A stretch of 64,000 bases of DNA. It comes from Tiliqua scincoides (lineage: Eukaryota > Chordata > Lepidosauria > Squamata > Scincidae). Positions 1 through 10,772 of the stretch are shown in pieces. Within the stretch, counting starts at the first letter, position 1. Each line of letters starts with the position of its first letter. The notes beneath the pieces are model-generated. The model was not told the origin of the DNA and did not search any database. It saw nothing but the letters and a program-made list of their open reading frames with translations. The DNA is taken from NCBI RefSeq assembly GCF_035046505.1, contig NC_089822.1, forward strand, positions 96,687,659-96,751,658, read 5' to 3'. Position numbers and translations under genes: made by a program.

Positions 1-130
1 GGGGCTGCATTCATTGGATCAGGACCATTCTGACGTCCTTGGAGCCTCTCAGCCTGCCTCTCAGCCTGCCTTGACTAAGGCAGGTCCGCCTACTCATGAG
101 TAAACATGGCCACGTGGCTTTCGCAAGCCA
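1..130 (+). repeat. Satellite-like unit, start of window
   Basis: The window opens inside a unit that reads GGGGCTGCATTCATTGGATC, then AGGACCATTCTG, then CTCAGCCTGCC and ACTCATGAGTAAACATGG. The same unit recurs in tandem at 24360-24880, inside the long hAT-like element at 23062-25088. Position 1 is therefore probably the tail of a second copy of that composite, truncated by the window edge and broken near 130. Its true extent to the left cannot be seen. Confidence 0.6.
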
Positions 131-2014
131 TATGCACAGGTGCAAGGAATGCACACACAACACTTTTCAATGCAGTGTCAACTTTGGAAGGAAACTGGGC
201 TGCTACAATAGCTCTTTGGCTTGTGGATCCGCTTACCATGAAAGAGTCTATAGGAGCTCAGGGACACAGCTGCAGAAGTAAGTTTTGATACACAACGGAC
301 ACTTTCCATTCTAGTGTGAACCTAAATATGATATTGCTAATTTTCTGCAAAGATTTTCTATATTTAAATGATTTTAGGGAGTCTTAGTGGTGTGTTTGGT
401 TTTTCATATTACTGTATCTAGCTGCAGATGCCATGTGGGCAGGTAGACCTGGGCTCTGCATTGGGAAGTCTAGTAGACCTGGACTCCAAAGATTATTCCG
501 ACCTTCAGCACCCTCCCCAACCTGTTTCACTCCTGCCCACCCCCATTGCCCCCTTCCCCCATTCTGTTTCGCCCCCTCTTTGGGAAAGGGCCCAAAAGAA
601 ACTTTGTACCCCCTGATAAAATTCCTCTCGGAGGCCCCAGCTTGAGACCTCTGGCATGCTGTCCTACTCATTCTGCTCTTGAGAAGCCATACTAGCCCAA
701 GTTCACACTACTCGGCTTTCTTTATCCGAAGAGATTGGAAGAAGATGGCTGGCAGGCACAAAAGATGGCTACCAGGCAGGCAGGGAAGATGGCTGATGGG
801 CCATACGGCAACAGAACTTACTTCTGAGGCAATGCACCTAGGACTGTGCTGCAATACACAGACTACCCAATCCTATCTTAGACCCATGCTGCTGGAACTT
901 GTGTGCTGTTCCAGCAGCACAGGGTGCATTCTGGTGGCACAAAGGCTGGGCCACTGCCGCAATTGGGGACTATGGCACAGTAGAATAGGTAAGTAAGAAT
1001 TTCATTGACTCACCTCTCTATCATGCTGTGGTCCCTGGCCAGCCTACAGGATGGAGGCTGTGTCAACACTGCTGTGTCCCACAGGCTGGCCAAGGATAGG
1101 ATTGGACTGTTAATTTTGTACCGTCTTTGTGTGGAAGGAAAAATGCCTTCATTCTAACCTTACCTCTGGGGAGCTGAGGCAGAGAGACAGCTGCAGACTC
1201 TCATGTGTACTTTGATAGAGGCAGGAAGCGAAAGGCTACACAACAGATGGCATTTCCATTTGGTTGCTGCTTTGTCACCGACCCTGCCGTCTACTCTTTG
1301 GGCAACAAACAGACTGCTCCTTCCACAGCACTCTTGAAAATTTCATGTCTTTTTCAGAACCAGGTCGTGTGCCCTTTTTGGGCTGGTGGTACCACCCCCA
1401 TCAAACTATGCTGTGCTTCTCAATGTGGATAAATTTGTGAATGGAGCAGGTTATGGGCAGAGACTCAGACGTGCTCATTTTTTTTTTTTAACGGACAAGC
1501 CTGCTTCACAATGTAGACTCTCCAACTGTTTACGTTACACAGTAATGTTTACATATTCATGCTATGGGTACATCCAGATAGCATTTTTGAAGATGGACAG
1601 ATGCACAGTTGGTGCACATCTGTTTCTTGCCATCTTTTAAGCACCAGCAATGCCAAGGGAGGACTGGCACCCCTTGGAAACATGCAAGAGGCAGAGAGAG
1701 AGAGAGAGAGTGCCTCATATGTGATTATAGGTTGGGCACAGTTGAATTTCTGGGAGGATGCAGTGGTCTGTTTGATGTTAGGTTTCTTGAGGGTAAAGTG
1801 GAAGCTATCCAGAACTGAAGGGGCAGTAAATTCCTTAAGTATGAGGATCTGTAAGAGGGAACTGGGAGATGCAAACAGATTTCTTTTTTAAAGCTCACAT
1901 TTAATTATTTACTGATAACCTCCCAGGCTGCTTAGAAGCTGTCATACTAAAGTATTTCACTGTAGCATTCAGAAAACTATTTTACCATTTTTATCACCCC
2001 TCAAGTATCTATTT
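131..2014. other. Unassigned intergenic stretch
   Basis: No convincing gene or classifiable repeat. A short AG run lies at 1691-1710 and a T run near 1480. Open frames here are short, overlap on several frames and lack protein-like composition. Confidence 0.5.
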
Positions 2015-2022
2015 GCCTAGAG

Positions 2023-2486
2023 CAGGGGTGTCCAAAGTTTTTGGCAGGAGGGCCACATCGTCTCTCTGACACTGTGTCAGGGGCCGGGGAAGAAAATAAT
2101 TAATTTACATTTAAAATTTGAGTAAGTTTACATAAGTTTACATAAATGAATATATTAAAGATGAACTTATATGAATGAATGAAGGTCTTGCAATAGCTCA
2201 AGGCCTATAAAAGGCCTTGCACAAAGCAAGGCTGGCCTTTCTTTTGCTGGCGCTACTGCATCACAGATGTGAAACAGCAAGCAGTGGAGGGAGCCCTCAT
2301 CCCACAGCTCATGCGAGAGGTCAAACAGTCACCCTCACACTGAGAGCAGTTGCATCGGGCCAGTGTGGGCTCCAACAAATCTCCGGAGGGCCAGAGGCTC
2401 ATTAGAGACTGGGAACTCCCTGAGGGCCGCACTGAGAGGCCTCGAGTGCCGCAAGTGGCCCCCGGGCCGGGGTTTGGGCACCCCTG
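2023..2486 (+). mobile_element. Non-autonomous hAT element, type 1
   Basis: It starts CAGGGGTGTCC and ends GGGCACCCCTG, which are good terminal inverted repeats of hAT form (CAG...CTG). It is flanked by a perfect 8 bp TSD, GCCTAGAG, at 2015-2022 and 2487-2494. hAT transposases make 8 bp duplications, and the central TA (nnnTAnnn) fits the Buster branch. There is no transposase frame. A close copy in reverse orientation is at 54414-54876 and a degenerate one at 35829-36401. Confidence 0.88.
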
Positions 2487-2494
2487 GCCTAGAG

Positions 2495-2698
2495 CAATGA
2501 TTTTCAACCAGTGCATGGTCCACACGTATGCTGCTGGATTTGGGGGGAGGGTCATTTATTTGTTGGGCCATTGGGGTATGTGAGCCTCCCACCAGCAGTG
2601 TGGTGTGCCTTTGCAATGGTCAAAATACCGATAGTGTGCCCTGAAAATTTCAGTGCCTTGTCAGTGTGCTGTGAGATGAAAAAGATTGAAAATCGCTG
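2495..2698 (+). mobile_element. Non-autonomous hAT element, type 2, stacked on the previous one
   Basis: It starts CAATGATTTTCAACC and ends TTGAAAATCGCTG. Its left flank is the right TSD of the preceding hAT (GCCTAGAG, 2487-2494) and its right flank is ACCTAGAG (2699-2706), a 7/8 match. The two elements thus share one target word. Related copies are at 13067-13265, 32109-32329 and 40414-40640. No coding capacity. Confidence 0.82.
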
Positions 2699-2706
2699 AC
2701 CTAGAG

Positions 2707-3240
2707 TTTTGAAACAAGGTCTTTGATTGTAGCTGAGGGCTTACAATTTACCGGAAATTATTTCACTCCATGCCCCAGGTATAGAAAATATTTATGAATC
2801 ATTATTAGCTGTCGTGCTTTATGCATCATCAGGCTGATGCCAAACACTCATAATTTGCAGATTCCTGATCTTCTGCTCATAAAAATTCTGTTGATTAGCC
2901 AAATCAATTTCATAATATTGCTATGTTTTGACAGTTCCATTTAGAGCATGCAAAATATGAATGTCGATGCTTGAAAGTGACAATATTATAGATCACTCAG
3001 CTGCAATTTGGGAACCCCTCTATAATTGTTATTTAACATAGTGGCCCTCTCCAGGGTTTATAAATGAGAAGTGATTAGAGAACTCAAACATCATTTTTCT
3101 TTTTCCCCTCTTCACACCAAAGCTGGAGGAAGAATTGTATGCATTTGATAACAGGCAGTGTAGTTTCCAAGTGCTGGTTTGAAAGACGGCACAATGCATA
3201 GGTGCTAGTATGCAAATACCAGAAGACTTCAAGCCAAAAT
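2707..3240. other. AT-rich, non-repetitive stretch (possible conserved non-coding DNA)
   Basis: This is complex AT-rich sequence with no match to the repeats seen elsewhere in the window. It has several homeodomain-type TAAT/ATTA cores (for example ATTATTAGC, CATAATTTGC). The texture resembles conserved non-coding elements, but conservation cannot be judged from one sequence. Confidence 0.25.
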
Positions 3241-3264
3241 GTGGGAATTAAGAGTGTTTGATCA

Positions 3265-3745
3265 CAAAAGAGAACATAGATATAGCAGGTGTATTGCCAG
3301 AAGATGGACGTTCATTGTAGATATGGAAACAACAGACCAGTGAATGAAGACAGAAACCAGATTTATGAGCTCTGTACCAGCAAAACCTCCCAAAAGACGG
3401 AATGAAATACAAGGCTCTGATGTCTCCAAAAACAAGCATTGCCTCATCCTATACCTGTGTTCCTCTCATGGGCAAGTTCCTCTCATGGGCAAGTTCCTCT
3501 CATGGGCAAGTTGTGTTCCTCTCATGGGCAAGTTGTGTTGTGTGCTTGCAGCCATCTACAGCGATGCCAGGTCCATGTCCAATGAGACCTTCCAAGCCCC
3601 TTTTAAGCAGAATACTTAAAGGGAAAAGGGGGGGGGTGATGCAACTCCCTGAAATGTGGCCTCATTCAGGTGCTTGACCTTGGCGGGACTGCTCCTCAGA
3701 GCATCTCAAGATATAGCAACAGCAAGGGAGGCATCTGTCTTGAGA
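3265..3745 (+). repeat. Unclassified dispersed repeat, copy 1
   Basis: This stretch matches two others in order: 50070-50295 and 54070-55075. Shared blocks are a 'GAATGAAATA' segment, 'GTTCCTCTCATGGGCAAG', and a downstream 'GATGCAA..CCTGA.ATGTGGC' segment. In this copy the 17 bp block TTCCTCTCATGGGCAAG is expanded to four units (3460-3476, 3477-3493, 3494-3510, 3516-3532), with a 5 bp interruption before the last. The family is unknown. No coding region or clear ends are visible. Confidence 0.6.
3460..3532 (+). repeat. 17 bp minisatellite, four units
   Basis: Four copies of TTCCTCTCATGGGCAAG, the first three perfectly contiguous. The single-unit versions at about 54371 and 50272 show that this is a local expansion of a block already present in the dispersed repeat. 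Confidence 0.9.
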
Positions 3746-3992
3746 AGCAGTGACCGTTACCTGGTTTAAAAAGCTATCAGAAGATACGTTTATCCATCAC
3801 TACTATCATGACGGCTATGTGCTGCCTTGAGGTTCAATGGCAGTATCCAGGGCAGCAATGGTGGGGAGAGAGGTATACCTTTTTCTCCTGCTTGTGAACT
3901 TCTCAGAGGCAGCTGGTAGGCCACTGTGGGAGACCCCACAAGATGCTGGATTTGGAATTAGATGAGTCCTTGGCCTGATCCAGTAATGCAAC

Positions 3993-4133
3993 TGTTACCC
4001 TGCACATGCCTGATCTCGTCTGATCTCAGAAGCTAAGCAGGGTTAGGCCTGGTTAGTACTTGGATGGGAGACCACCTGGGAATAGCGGGTGCTGTAGGCT
4101 TATACCATAGTCTTTCGAGACTGAAGGTTGCCA
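3993..4133 (+). mobile_element. 5S-rRNA-derived SINE, copy 1
   Basis: The body reads like 5S ribosomal RNA: CTGATCTCGTCTGATCTC, AGCTAAGCAGGG, CTGGTTAGTACTTGGATG, GGAGACC and GGGTGCTGTAGGC. The internal RNA polymerase III control blocks (A box and C box) are therefore recognisable. The 5S part is followed by TATACCATAGTCTTTCGAGA and CTGAAGGTTGCCA, the complement of the LINE 3' tail found at 13513, 18265, 28669 and 47296. This makes it a chimera of 5S rRNA and LINE tail. It sits in a CR1-like fragment (about 3930-3990, ending GGCCTGATCCAGT). No clear TSD was found for this copy. Confidence 0.9.
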
Positions 4134-4744
4134 GCCATTCTGCTTTCTTCTGTTCTTATTCACACAGTTCAAAAGTAGCCTGCTTTCCTGTATGATCTCA
4201 TCTCCATCTACAAGATCATGGGGAAATGGCCAGTCAGTCTGAGATAAAATGAAACTCAGAACTTTGAAATAGAGAGTCCATACAGAACGACCTTGGAACT
4301 ACATATTCTTACCACAGTCTGCACCAGATATGTGGTGAAATTCTCCTGACTGCTTCACAGACTGTTACTAAGCTGTCCTATGGCAAGGCAGCTCATCTTG
4401 GGCTCGGGCTGGCACAGGTGACAATCGATATGGCCGATCTCTCCCTCTCTTACTGTTGTATGGGACAATTATATATGGAGACAATTATGTTCCCTTCTCG
4501 AGGGTGTTGCAAAATGCAGTCACCTTTTTCTGCTCCCTGTAAGTGAACAGAGTAATAGGGAGGGGCTGCAATCAGGGAAGCAATCTGTGAGAAGCGGTGG
4601 GTTGCATGATCTCCTGGTCCTAGAGACCCTCTTGTCCCCAGTGGCTGGTGTAGGGATGGGGCAAATTGTATTAACACTCAAGCTTTTTCCAGTTCATGCT
4701 TCTTGAATTGGGCTTCTCAGGACAGCCTCTTGGGTTGGCCTGTC
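4134..4744. other. Unassigned stretch
   Basis: No gene or recognised repeat. Open frames are short and show no family resemblance. Confidence 0.4.
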
Positions 4745-4885
4745 ATAAGAACATAAGAACAGCCCCACTGGATCAGGCCATAGGCCCATCTAGTCCAGCT
4801 TCCTGTATCTCACAGCAGCCCCACCAAATGCCCCAGGGAGCACACCAGATAACAAGAGACCTCATCCTGGTGCCCTCCCTTGAGG
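4745..4885 (-). mobile_element. CR1-type LINE 3' end fragment
   Basis: It contains AAGAACATAAGAACAGCCCC, then GGATCAGGCCATAGGCCCAT and CAGCTTCCTGTATCTCACAG. These are the same blocks as the longer copies at 31569-32085 and 59972-60341. The left edge carries the 8 bp tail repeat (AACATAAG), so the element's 3' end is on the left and it lies on the minus strand. Confidence 0.75.
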
Positions 4886-6459
4886 GCACCCTGTTGCTGC
4901 AGCTGAGCACCATACATCCAAATGATTCCATTTAAGGCAACTTAGAATGCTTGCAAAGCTTCTCCTGATTCTGAAGCTACAGATATGCAAGCTGGGAAAT
5001 TTTTGAAGTAAAATGGTCACATTGAACAACCCCCGTGGAATGTATTGAGATTTAAACAAGAGAAATTTCATTGATTTCAATTCCATTGGAACAGCAGCTG
5101 CTGAGTTTGGCTCCCGTCAATGATGGGTAGCAATCAGCCAGTTAGATTATTGATTTAAAAAATTTGTGATGGTCACTAAATGAAATGTCAATATTCATCT
5201 TTTCCTTGTAGAAAAGCTCTGATGTGTCAAGTATAGTATAGATTTCGCATCTGTCGTGGTAGATGGGAATTTGTGCATCAACGCCTGTGTTTCTATTACA
5301 AAGTCTATAGCAGCTAACAATAAGAAAAAAAACCCCCGCACAATTTGTTATGCACTGTGTGACAGAATATGCACTTGCATCTTACAGGCCTCTATTGGAA
5401 TGAGTTGGGAGCCTGTATTAAATGTATTACATCTGAGCAAAACAGCTAAGAATGAAGATAGCACAATTTCACAGATACAGTTACATCTCCACACGGCACG
5501 TGCACACAACATTTGAACACATCTCATTTTGCAACTAATTTTTAATCGTCTCCTGTAACCTGTCATGTGCATCTGTCTGCCTGCCTTCTCTTCATGAAGT
5601 ATTTTGCCAGTACAGGTGGGAGAGATTGCACTGGAAACTTGGGAAGGCTAAAGTAATTGTGTCTGATGAGCTGCAAGGCTTCCTTCTGCCTGTGTAGCCC
5701 TTTCATGGGAGGCCCATTCCAAACCTGTACTTGAGCTGGTGCAGACCCCCTGCACTGGCTCCTGAGTGTCACAAATGTGCCAACAAGCACATTTGTGCTG
5801 ACTTGGGAGTCAACTGGGCCATCACAGAGACCTTTGCTGGTTCACCTGGGCCAGATCCAGTCCCTGTGCCAGCTGAGGACAGCAGGACTCTGCTATACTT
5901 TATTATTGGAAGGTATAAATTCCTTCTTCCTCACTGGAATGATTCCATAGCACCTAGGCTGTTGCTAAAGACAGAATTGACTCGCTATATATGATTCCAA
6001 GAAGACACATAAATGGATTTAACAGGAAGCTGATTCCTCTTTACTATCTTTTGGAACACTTTCTTTCAAAACTATCTTATTACACATTATTCTTTTAAAT
6101 ATGAATTACTACTCGTATATCATTTTAGTTTTGTTTATTTTATCTGTTCTTTTTTTTGGGGGGGGGTATACCCTCATAAATTATAAACGGAGACCTGGTC
6201 TATACATGCAGCAGAACTAGGTGGTCGAATCCTAACAGCGTATACCAGGTGACTGTTCCACTTCAGACTGCAGTCAGGGGATGTTAAAAACGTTCTTCAA
6301 AGTAAAATATAATGCATCAGGGATTGACGTTCTAGTCCAGTCTGTTCCCAGCTGTTCTGTTGTTGTGTTTTCACTTACTTGCATACACTCCCCCCCCCCC
6401 AATGTAGTGTGATTCTCTCACCTACAGTTCAAAAAGAAAGGTCTAGTTTACTGTCTTCA
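4886..6459. other. Unassigned stretch
   Basis: Mostly AT-rich single-copy-looking sequence with G and C homopolymers near 6158 and 6390. Around 5740-5860 there is a block resembling the interior of the Harbinger-like element at 59249 (AATGTGCCAACAAGCACATT), too weak to bound. No gene seen. Confidence 0.35.
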
Positions 6460-6548
6460 GGGCACAATCCTAACCAGGTCTACTCAGAAGCAAGTTCTAT
6501 TTTGTTCAATTTCCTTACTTGCAGGAAAGGGTGGTTAGGATTGCAGCC
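6460..6548 (+). mobile_element. Short palindromic MITE (CAATCCTA family)
   Basis: About 89 bp, starting GGGCACAATCCTAACC and ending GGTTAGGATTGCAGCC, so the ends are inverted repeats. The middle reads TCTACTCAGAAGCAAG and then a matching half in reverse. It is flanked by TCA on both sides (6457-6459 and 6549-6551), a 3 bp duplication as made by PIF/Harbinger-like elements. A second, more degenerate copy follows at about 6562-6640 (ACACAATCCTATGCATATCT). Confidence 0.75.
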
Positions 6549-6680
6549 TCAGGCTCTTACAACACAATCCTATGCATATCTACTCAAAAGTCATTCCCAT
6601 TGAATGGAATGGGGCTCACTCCCATGAAAGTGTGCAAAAGTGTACCTTAATGGCTCAGTTCTATTTTATTCTGCTCCTTA

Positions 6681-6860
6681 TGTAGATGAGGCCATTGTCA
6701 TATTAATTTGCAGGTTGATGCTGAAAGTCACATTATAAGCTGTTCAGTGTGAAATTTAATCAGTAGCAATGCAAAAAGTGTTCCTTATCTAATTAATGTC
6801 TTCCCACACCCTTCGAAATACTGTCCAGTTAGAACCAGAACATTTGTTTCTTCTTGAATG
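6681..6860 (+). repeat. Diverged local duplication, unit 1
   Basis: It shares an ordered series of words with 7139-7316: TATTAATTTGCAGGTT, a TTCAGTGTGAAAT.TAATCAGTAG block, AATGCAAA, GTGTTCC.TATCTAA, and CATTTGTTTCTTCTTGAAT. The two units are offset by about 453 bp. It is not seen elsewhere in the window. Confidence 0.75.
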
Positions 6861-7138
6861 TTTCCCTCCAATGTGCAAATACGGGGAGGGGTGGCTGGTC
6901 TCCTGTGCCTTTATCCCTTATCCTGCTCTTTTTGTCTGCAACCCTTCTCTGGGTTTCCTGGAGAAGTGGGGAAGAAGCATCTGGGCGGGTGAGGTCACAG
7001 AGGAAAAGTGATAGGTAGGGAAGAGTCAAGTCACTCCTCCTGTCCACAACTTCTCCCCTGGAAATGCCCCCACCTATTTGCACACTGAAGGCAAATGCAG
7101 GCTTGGGATCCTTGTGCTTGCCGCTGCACATCTATTTC

Positions 7139-7316
7139 TGAGTTGAGTCATCGTATTAATTTGCAGGTTTGCACAGAGAGGCATTTTATAGTCTTTTCAG
7201 TGTGAAATGTAATCAGTAGGAATGCAAAGGTGTTCCTGATCTAACTGATTTTTTTCCCCTGCTGCTTGAACTATTTACCCACTAAGAACCCACAGCATTC
7301 ATTTCTTCCTGAATTA
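7139..7316 (+). repeat. Diverged local duplication, unit 2
   Basis: Partner of 6681-6860. The shared words keep their order and spacing, with AT-rich cores and the ATGCAAA octamer-like word retained. The intervening 280 bp is unrelated. Confidence 0.75.
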
Positions 7317-8408
7317 ATTAGAGATTCTTAACTTGCTCTCAAGTATTTGCACATGTTCTGTTTATTTATTCTAAGATAGTTTTGTTTATTCCAAGACTTG
7401 CTTGCAGGCAAGTACGTCTTCAGAGTGTCAATACCAAAAACGCCCATGTTCCAAGTGTGAGACCCATTTTCAGTGGCAAAAATTGATGGGTGGCCATCTT
7501 TAAAACCACCTACTCCAGTGGCCATCACCAGAATACTAGGCGGAGGAGACCAGGGAAGATGCACCATTGCCAAGACCTATGGCCACCATGCCCATAGGAA
7601 GGCAGCCAGATTAGGGCCCACACAGACCACAACCCAGCAGACACTGCTGTGCCCATACAGCCCCACCCACAGGATACCCTGTGTATCTGCCACATGCTGC
7701 AGGGCAGCCCACCAATGACTGCAGGATTGAAGCACGTGGCAGTGACACCCTGACACATGCCAGCACACTGCCAAGCCACATTGAGGCTGCAGATGGGATT
7801 CATGGAAGGGGAATAAGACAGAGGCAAAGGAAGATACAAGGGAACCCTAGCGATCAGTCTCTTTACCATGTGCCCACAGGCACAGGAACTGGGCACCCTC
7901 TTGGCTGCTTGGCAGCATGGCCATGGGTTTGCGGCCCTCTATGTCCTACTGCATCTTCTTGTTGAACATCTCAGTGGCAGGGAACAGGACTTCACCTGTG
8001 GGACAGCTGCTTGTGGAGATCATGGAGAAACACAGAGAAAGTAGCAAGGTATATAGACAATGGCATCTGTCACGCTTTTCCCCTGACTTGAGATGCATGC
8101 TTGGTGTTTAGGAGAGTGTGTAGTGCCATCGGGGTGCGCATGCAGTGGTACCCAGTGGGGGGTGGGGGCATGGTGGCTTGGATCTTTTCTTTTCTGCAAA
8201 GCATCACTGTTCAGCCTCTGCATGGTGAGAGGGGTTCTAGTGAGTGGCCAGCAAGTCCAATGGTTGGAGTCCTAGTCATTCCCTGGGGGGAGGTTGCTCT
8301 TGGCCATGGGGGGGCAGTGTGTTTGTATTCCTTATAGCTGATGGTCTGCCCCATAGGGACTCAAACCCTTGCTGAAGAGAGACTTGTGTGTTTATTTTAC
8401 TTAGTTCC

Positions 8409-8410
<2 letters not shown>
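7317..8410. other. Unassigned stretch, CA-rich and GT-rich
   Basis: 7550-7760 is rich in CAC/CCAC and 8100-8330 in GTGG/GGGG. The composition gives several medium-length open frames on both strands, none with recognisable protein character. It could be an old DNA element, but I see no ends. Confidence 0.3.

Positions 8411-8459
<49 letters not shown>
8411..8459 (+). repeat. AG dinucleotide microsatellite
   Basis: An uninterrupted AG run of about 45 bp after a short AGAAAG lead-in. Confidence 0.95.
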
Positions 8460-8461
<2 letters not shown>

Positions 8462-10707
8462 AGCTTTCTAGCTTTCTTCCCTTGGTCTTCTGCACAGATA
8501 TTTCTTGAAAGTGTGTGTTTGTGTGAGCGGCAGAAGGAGACTTGGCCTCTGGAATGCTTGGCAGTTGCTCTACTTTGCTTCCTTTATTTCTTTGCCGCAG
8601 TAACTCCTGCAGGAGATGGTGCTGTAGTATTCTTGTGTTGTGCATTGGGGTATCATGGGGGCATCTCTCTATGGTTGGTGGCAGTTGCTGTGTTACTCTT
8701 TCCTGGGGGTCATGGGGGGGCTGATCAAGCCAGCAGTGACATGCTCAATGGACCTGCACCTGCCCCCACCACCTCTTCTTGCTCAACTCACCCTGGCAGT
8801 GTTGGTGTTGGAATTGGGTAAGTTGTGGTTATTGACTACTTGCATGTGGCAGAGATCAGGTCCCCAATGTTGGCATTTTGGATGCAACACTACCTGTGGG
8901 ACTCCAGATGGCAGTCCACTATCCAGACACCCGAGACCCTTTACCTGCTCTCTATTATCCTTAATACTATTTCCTTCCTTCTCCACACTAGTCTTTCCAC
9001 GCCATTGTAGCAAGAGAATGGCACACCACCTCCTCCCTTGCACTTCCACAAAGAAGACAACAGCTCTAGGGTTCTCTGCTCCAAAGTATCAGGAACCTTT
9101 GATACTTAGAAGGTGGATGTACAACTACGAAACTGTGAGTAAAGTGTTTCTTTTGAAACCTTAATCGACCTCTGCTCCTGTGAATGTTTTATGGATAGCA
9201 GCAGCCTAGCCAGGTGGTAGATTGCGCTGCTTCCCCTCTCCTTTTCCAACTGCCACCCCATGAGTTGTGGGTGGTGCCGGAGCTTCCATGGACTCTGACA
9301 ACACCACTGTGGAGTTCTTTGGGCTGTTTCTCCCCCTGCTGCTTTGTGCTGGACAGGCTTAGGGTAAAGTGGACGTGGCTTGGACATTGCACTGACACAG
9401 CAGCAACACTGGTGCAACTTGCGCCTAGGATTGCGCCGAAACTCTAGCAATGCTGGCAAGAGGTTTGTTGCTTTCCTGCTTCCCGCACTTGATGTAATCG
9501 CACAAATGTTGGGTTAATTATTTGTGCCTGGCTTCTAAAGCACAAAGGGAAACTAGCACGTTGGCATTTAAGTCTATTCCATAGCAGTGTTTCAATAATT
9601 AACACCTTAATTTTTCTGTGTTTGTATGAAAATGGTGCTATTTCTGCAAATGGGTAACATATGGGGCACCTCACAGTCCAGTGCTGTGAAGAATTACAGC
9701 TGGCACAATTTAAAATCATTTACTCAGTGGACTATTTGAATAAAATAATGCTTTTCGCACAATCAACAAAAAACCTCAGAGAAATTCAAAATTCCAGTGC
9801 TTTGATTTGATTTCAAATTGTTTACATTTGTAGCTCTTCACTTATTTTACTTTTCCTTCCATTTTTTGCTTCAGTGTCTTGAAACAGCAACTCTGCAAAG
9901 ACTGTTGCCTAAATCAAAGCGGAAGAGAAATAGCACATATGGATTAACCTCTCACTTGGTTAGCCTTTTTGGTAGCCTGTTGATTGGATGGGGAATATGG
10001 TAAGAGTTCACCTACTCCCATTTTTTTTTTACCAAAGACAGTCTTGGGTCGTTGGGGTATTTTTTTTTCCTGTACTTGCTCTGGGTAAATCACCCCTCTA
10101 TCTTGTATCTATTTTGTCTTTGGGGACGGTGGTTTCAGTTCCTGAAAACTAGTCAGTTTGCACGCCTCTTCCCCCAGCTCTCTAGAATTTCATTGGAGGG
10201 GAGATGCATCCTGATTCAGTGAAAATGAATGTTCCTAGCCACAGGTTTGCCTTGTAATGCTAATAGGAAGGGAACATTTAGAGGAGAGCATTGATGGAGA
10301 AGCAAGTGGTTCTTCAACCTTTGCTGTCCAATGGATTCCTCTCCATAACTTACTCAAATGAGTAAGATGACACTCTGTCCTATAACCAGATCCATTGTGT
10401 AAGCCAAAGCAGATGTGATACAGGAAAGATCCACGATCGAGATCTCCTGTGAGTTTTTAAAGGATTTATAGTGGATTGAAAGGATTTATAATGGCCCTAG
10501 AGATGGAGAGGGATCTCATCTACAAGACGACACCTACTGCCTTGAGAAAATATGCCAAATTTTTCCTTTTTGCTGGAAAGAAAACAAATGATGTAATAAT
10601 ATAATGCTGCAGTAAGGATTGCCAATTATTAAAATTTTGATATATTTACTAAATTTTGATATATTTACTACAGGAAGGGTCCTATTTGGGTTTCCCATCT
10701 GATGTGC
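8460..10707. other. Unassigned stretch
   Basis: No gene recognised. The longest frame (8640-9164, 174 codons) has no family resemblance and overlaps long frames in other registers. A 19 bp word, AAATTTTGATATATTTACT, is tandemly duplicated at about 10632-10670, just before the AC run. Confidence 0.4.

Positions 10708-10770
<63 letters not shown>
10708..10770 (+). repeat. AC dinucleotide microsatellite
   Basis: About 31 uninterrupted AC units. Confidence 0.97.

Positions 10771-10772
<2 letters not shown>

Noticed and set aside
7525-9164. Overlapping open frames of 80-174 codons on both strands
   Set aside because: They arise from GC-rich, stop-poor sequence. No motif, start context or neighbour supports a gene.
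9894-9957. Exon-like stretch after CCATTTTTTGCTTCAG (CLETATLQRLLPKSKRKR...)
   Set aside because: The acceptor is good, but the donor is poor (GTTAGCC), the peptide is low in information, and nothing nearby supports a gene.
10534-10770. Open frame with a long alternating C-V stretch
   Set aside because: It is simply a translation of the AC microsatellite.
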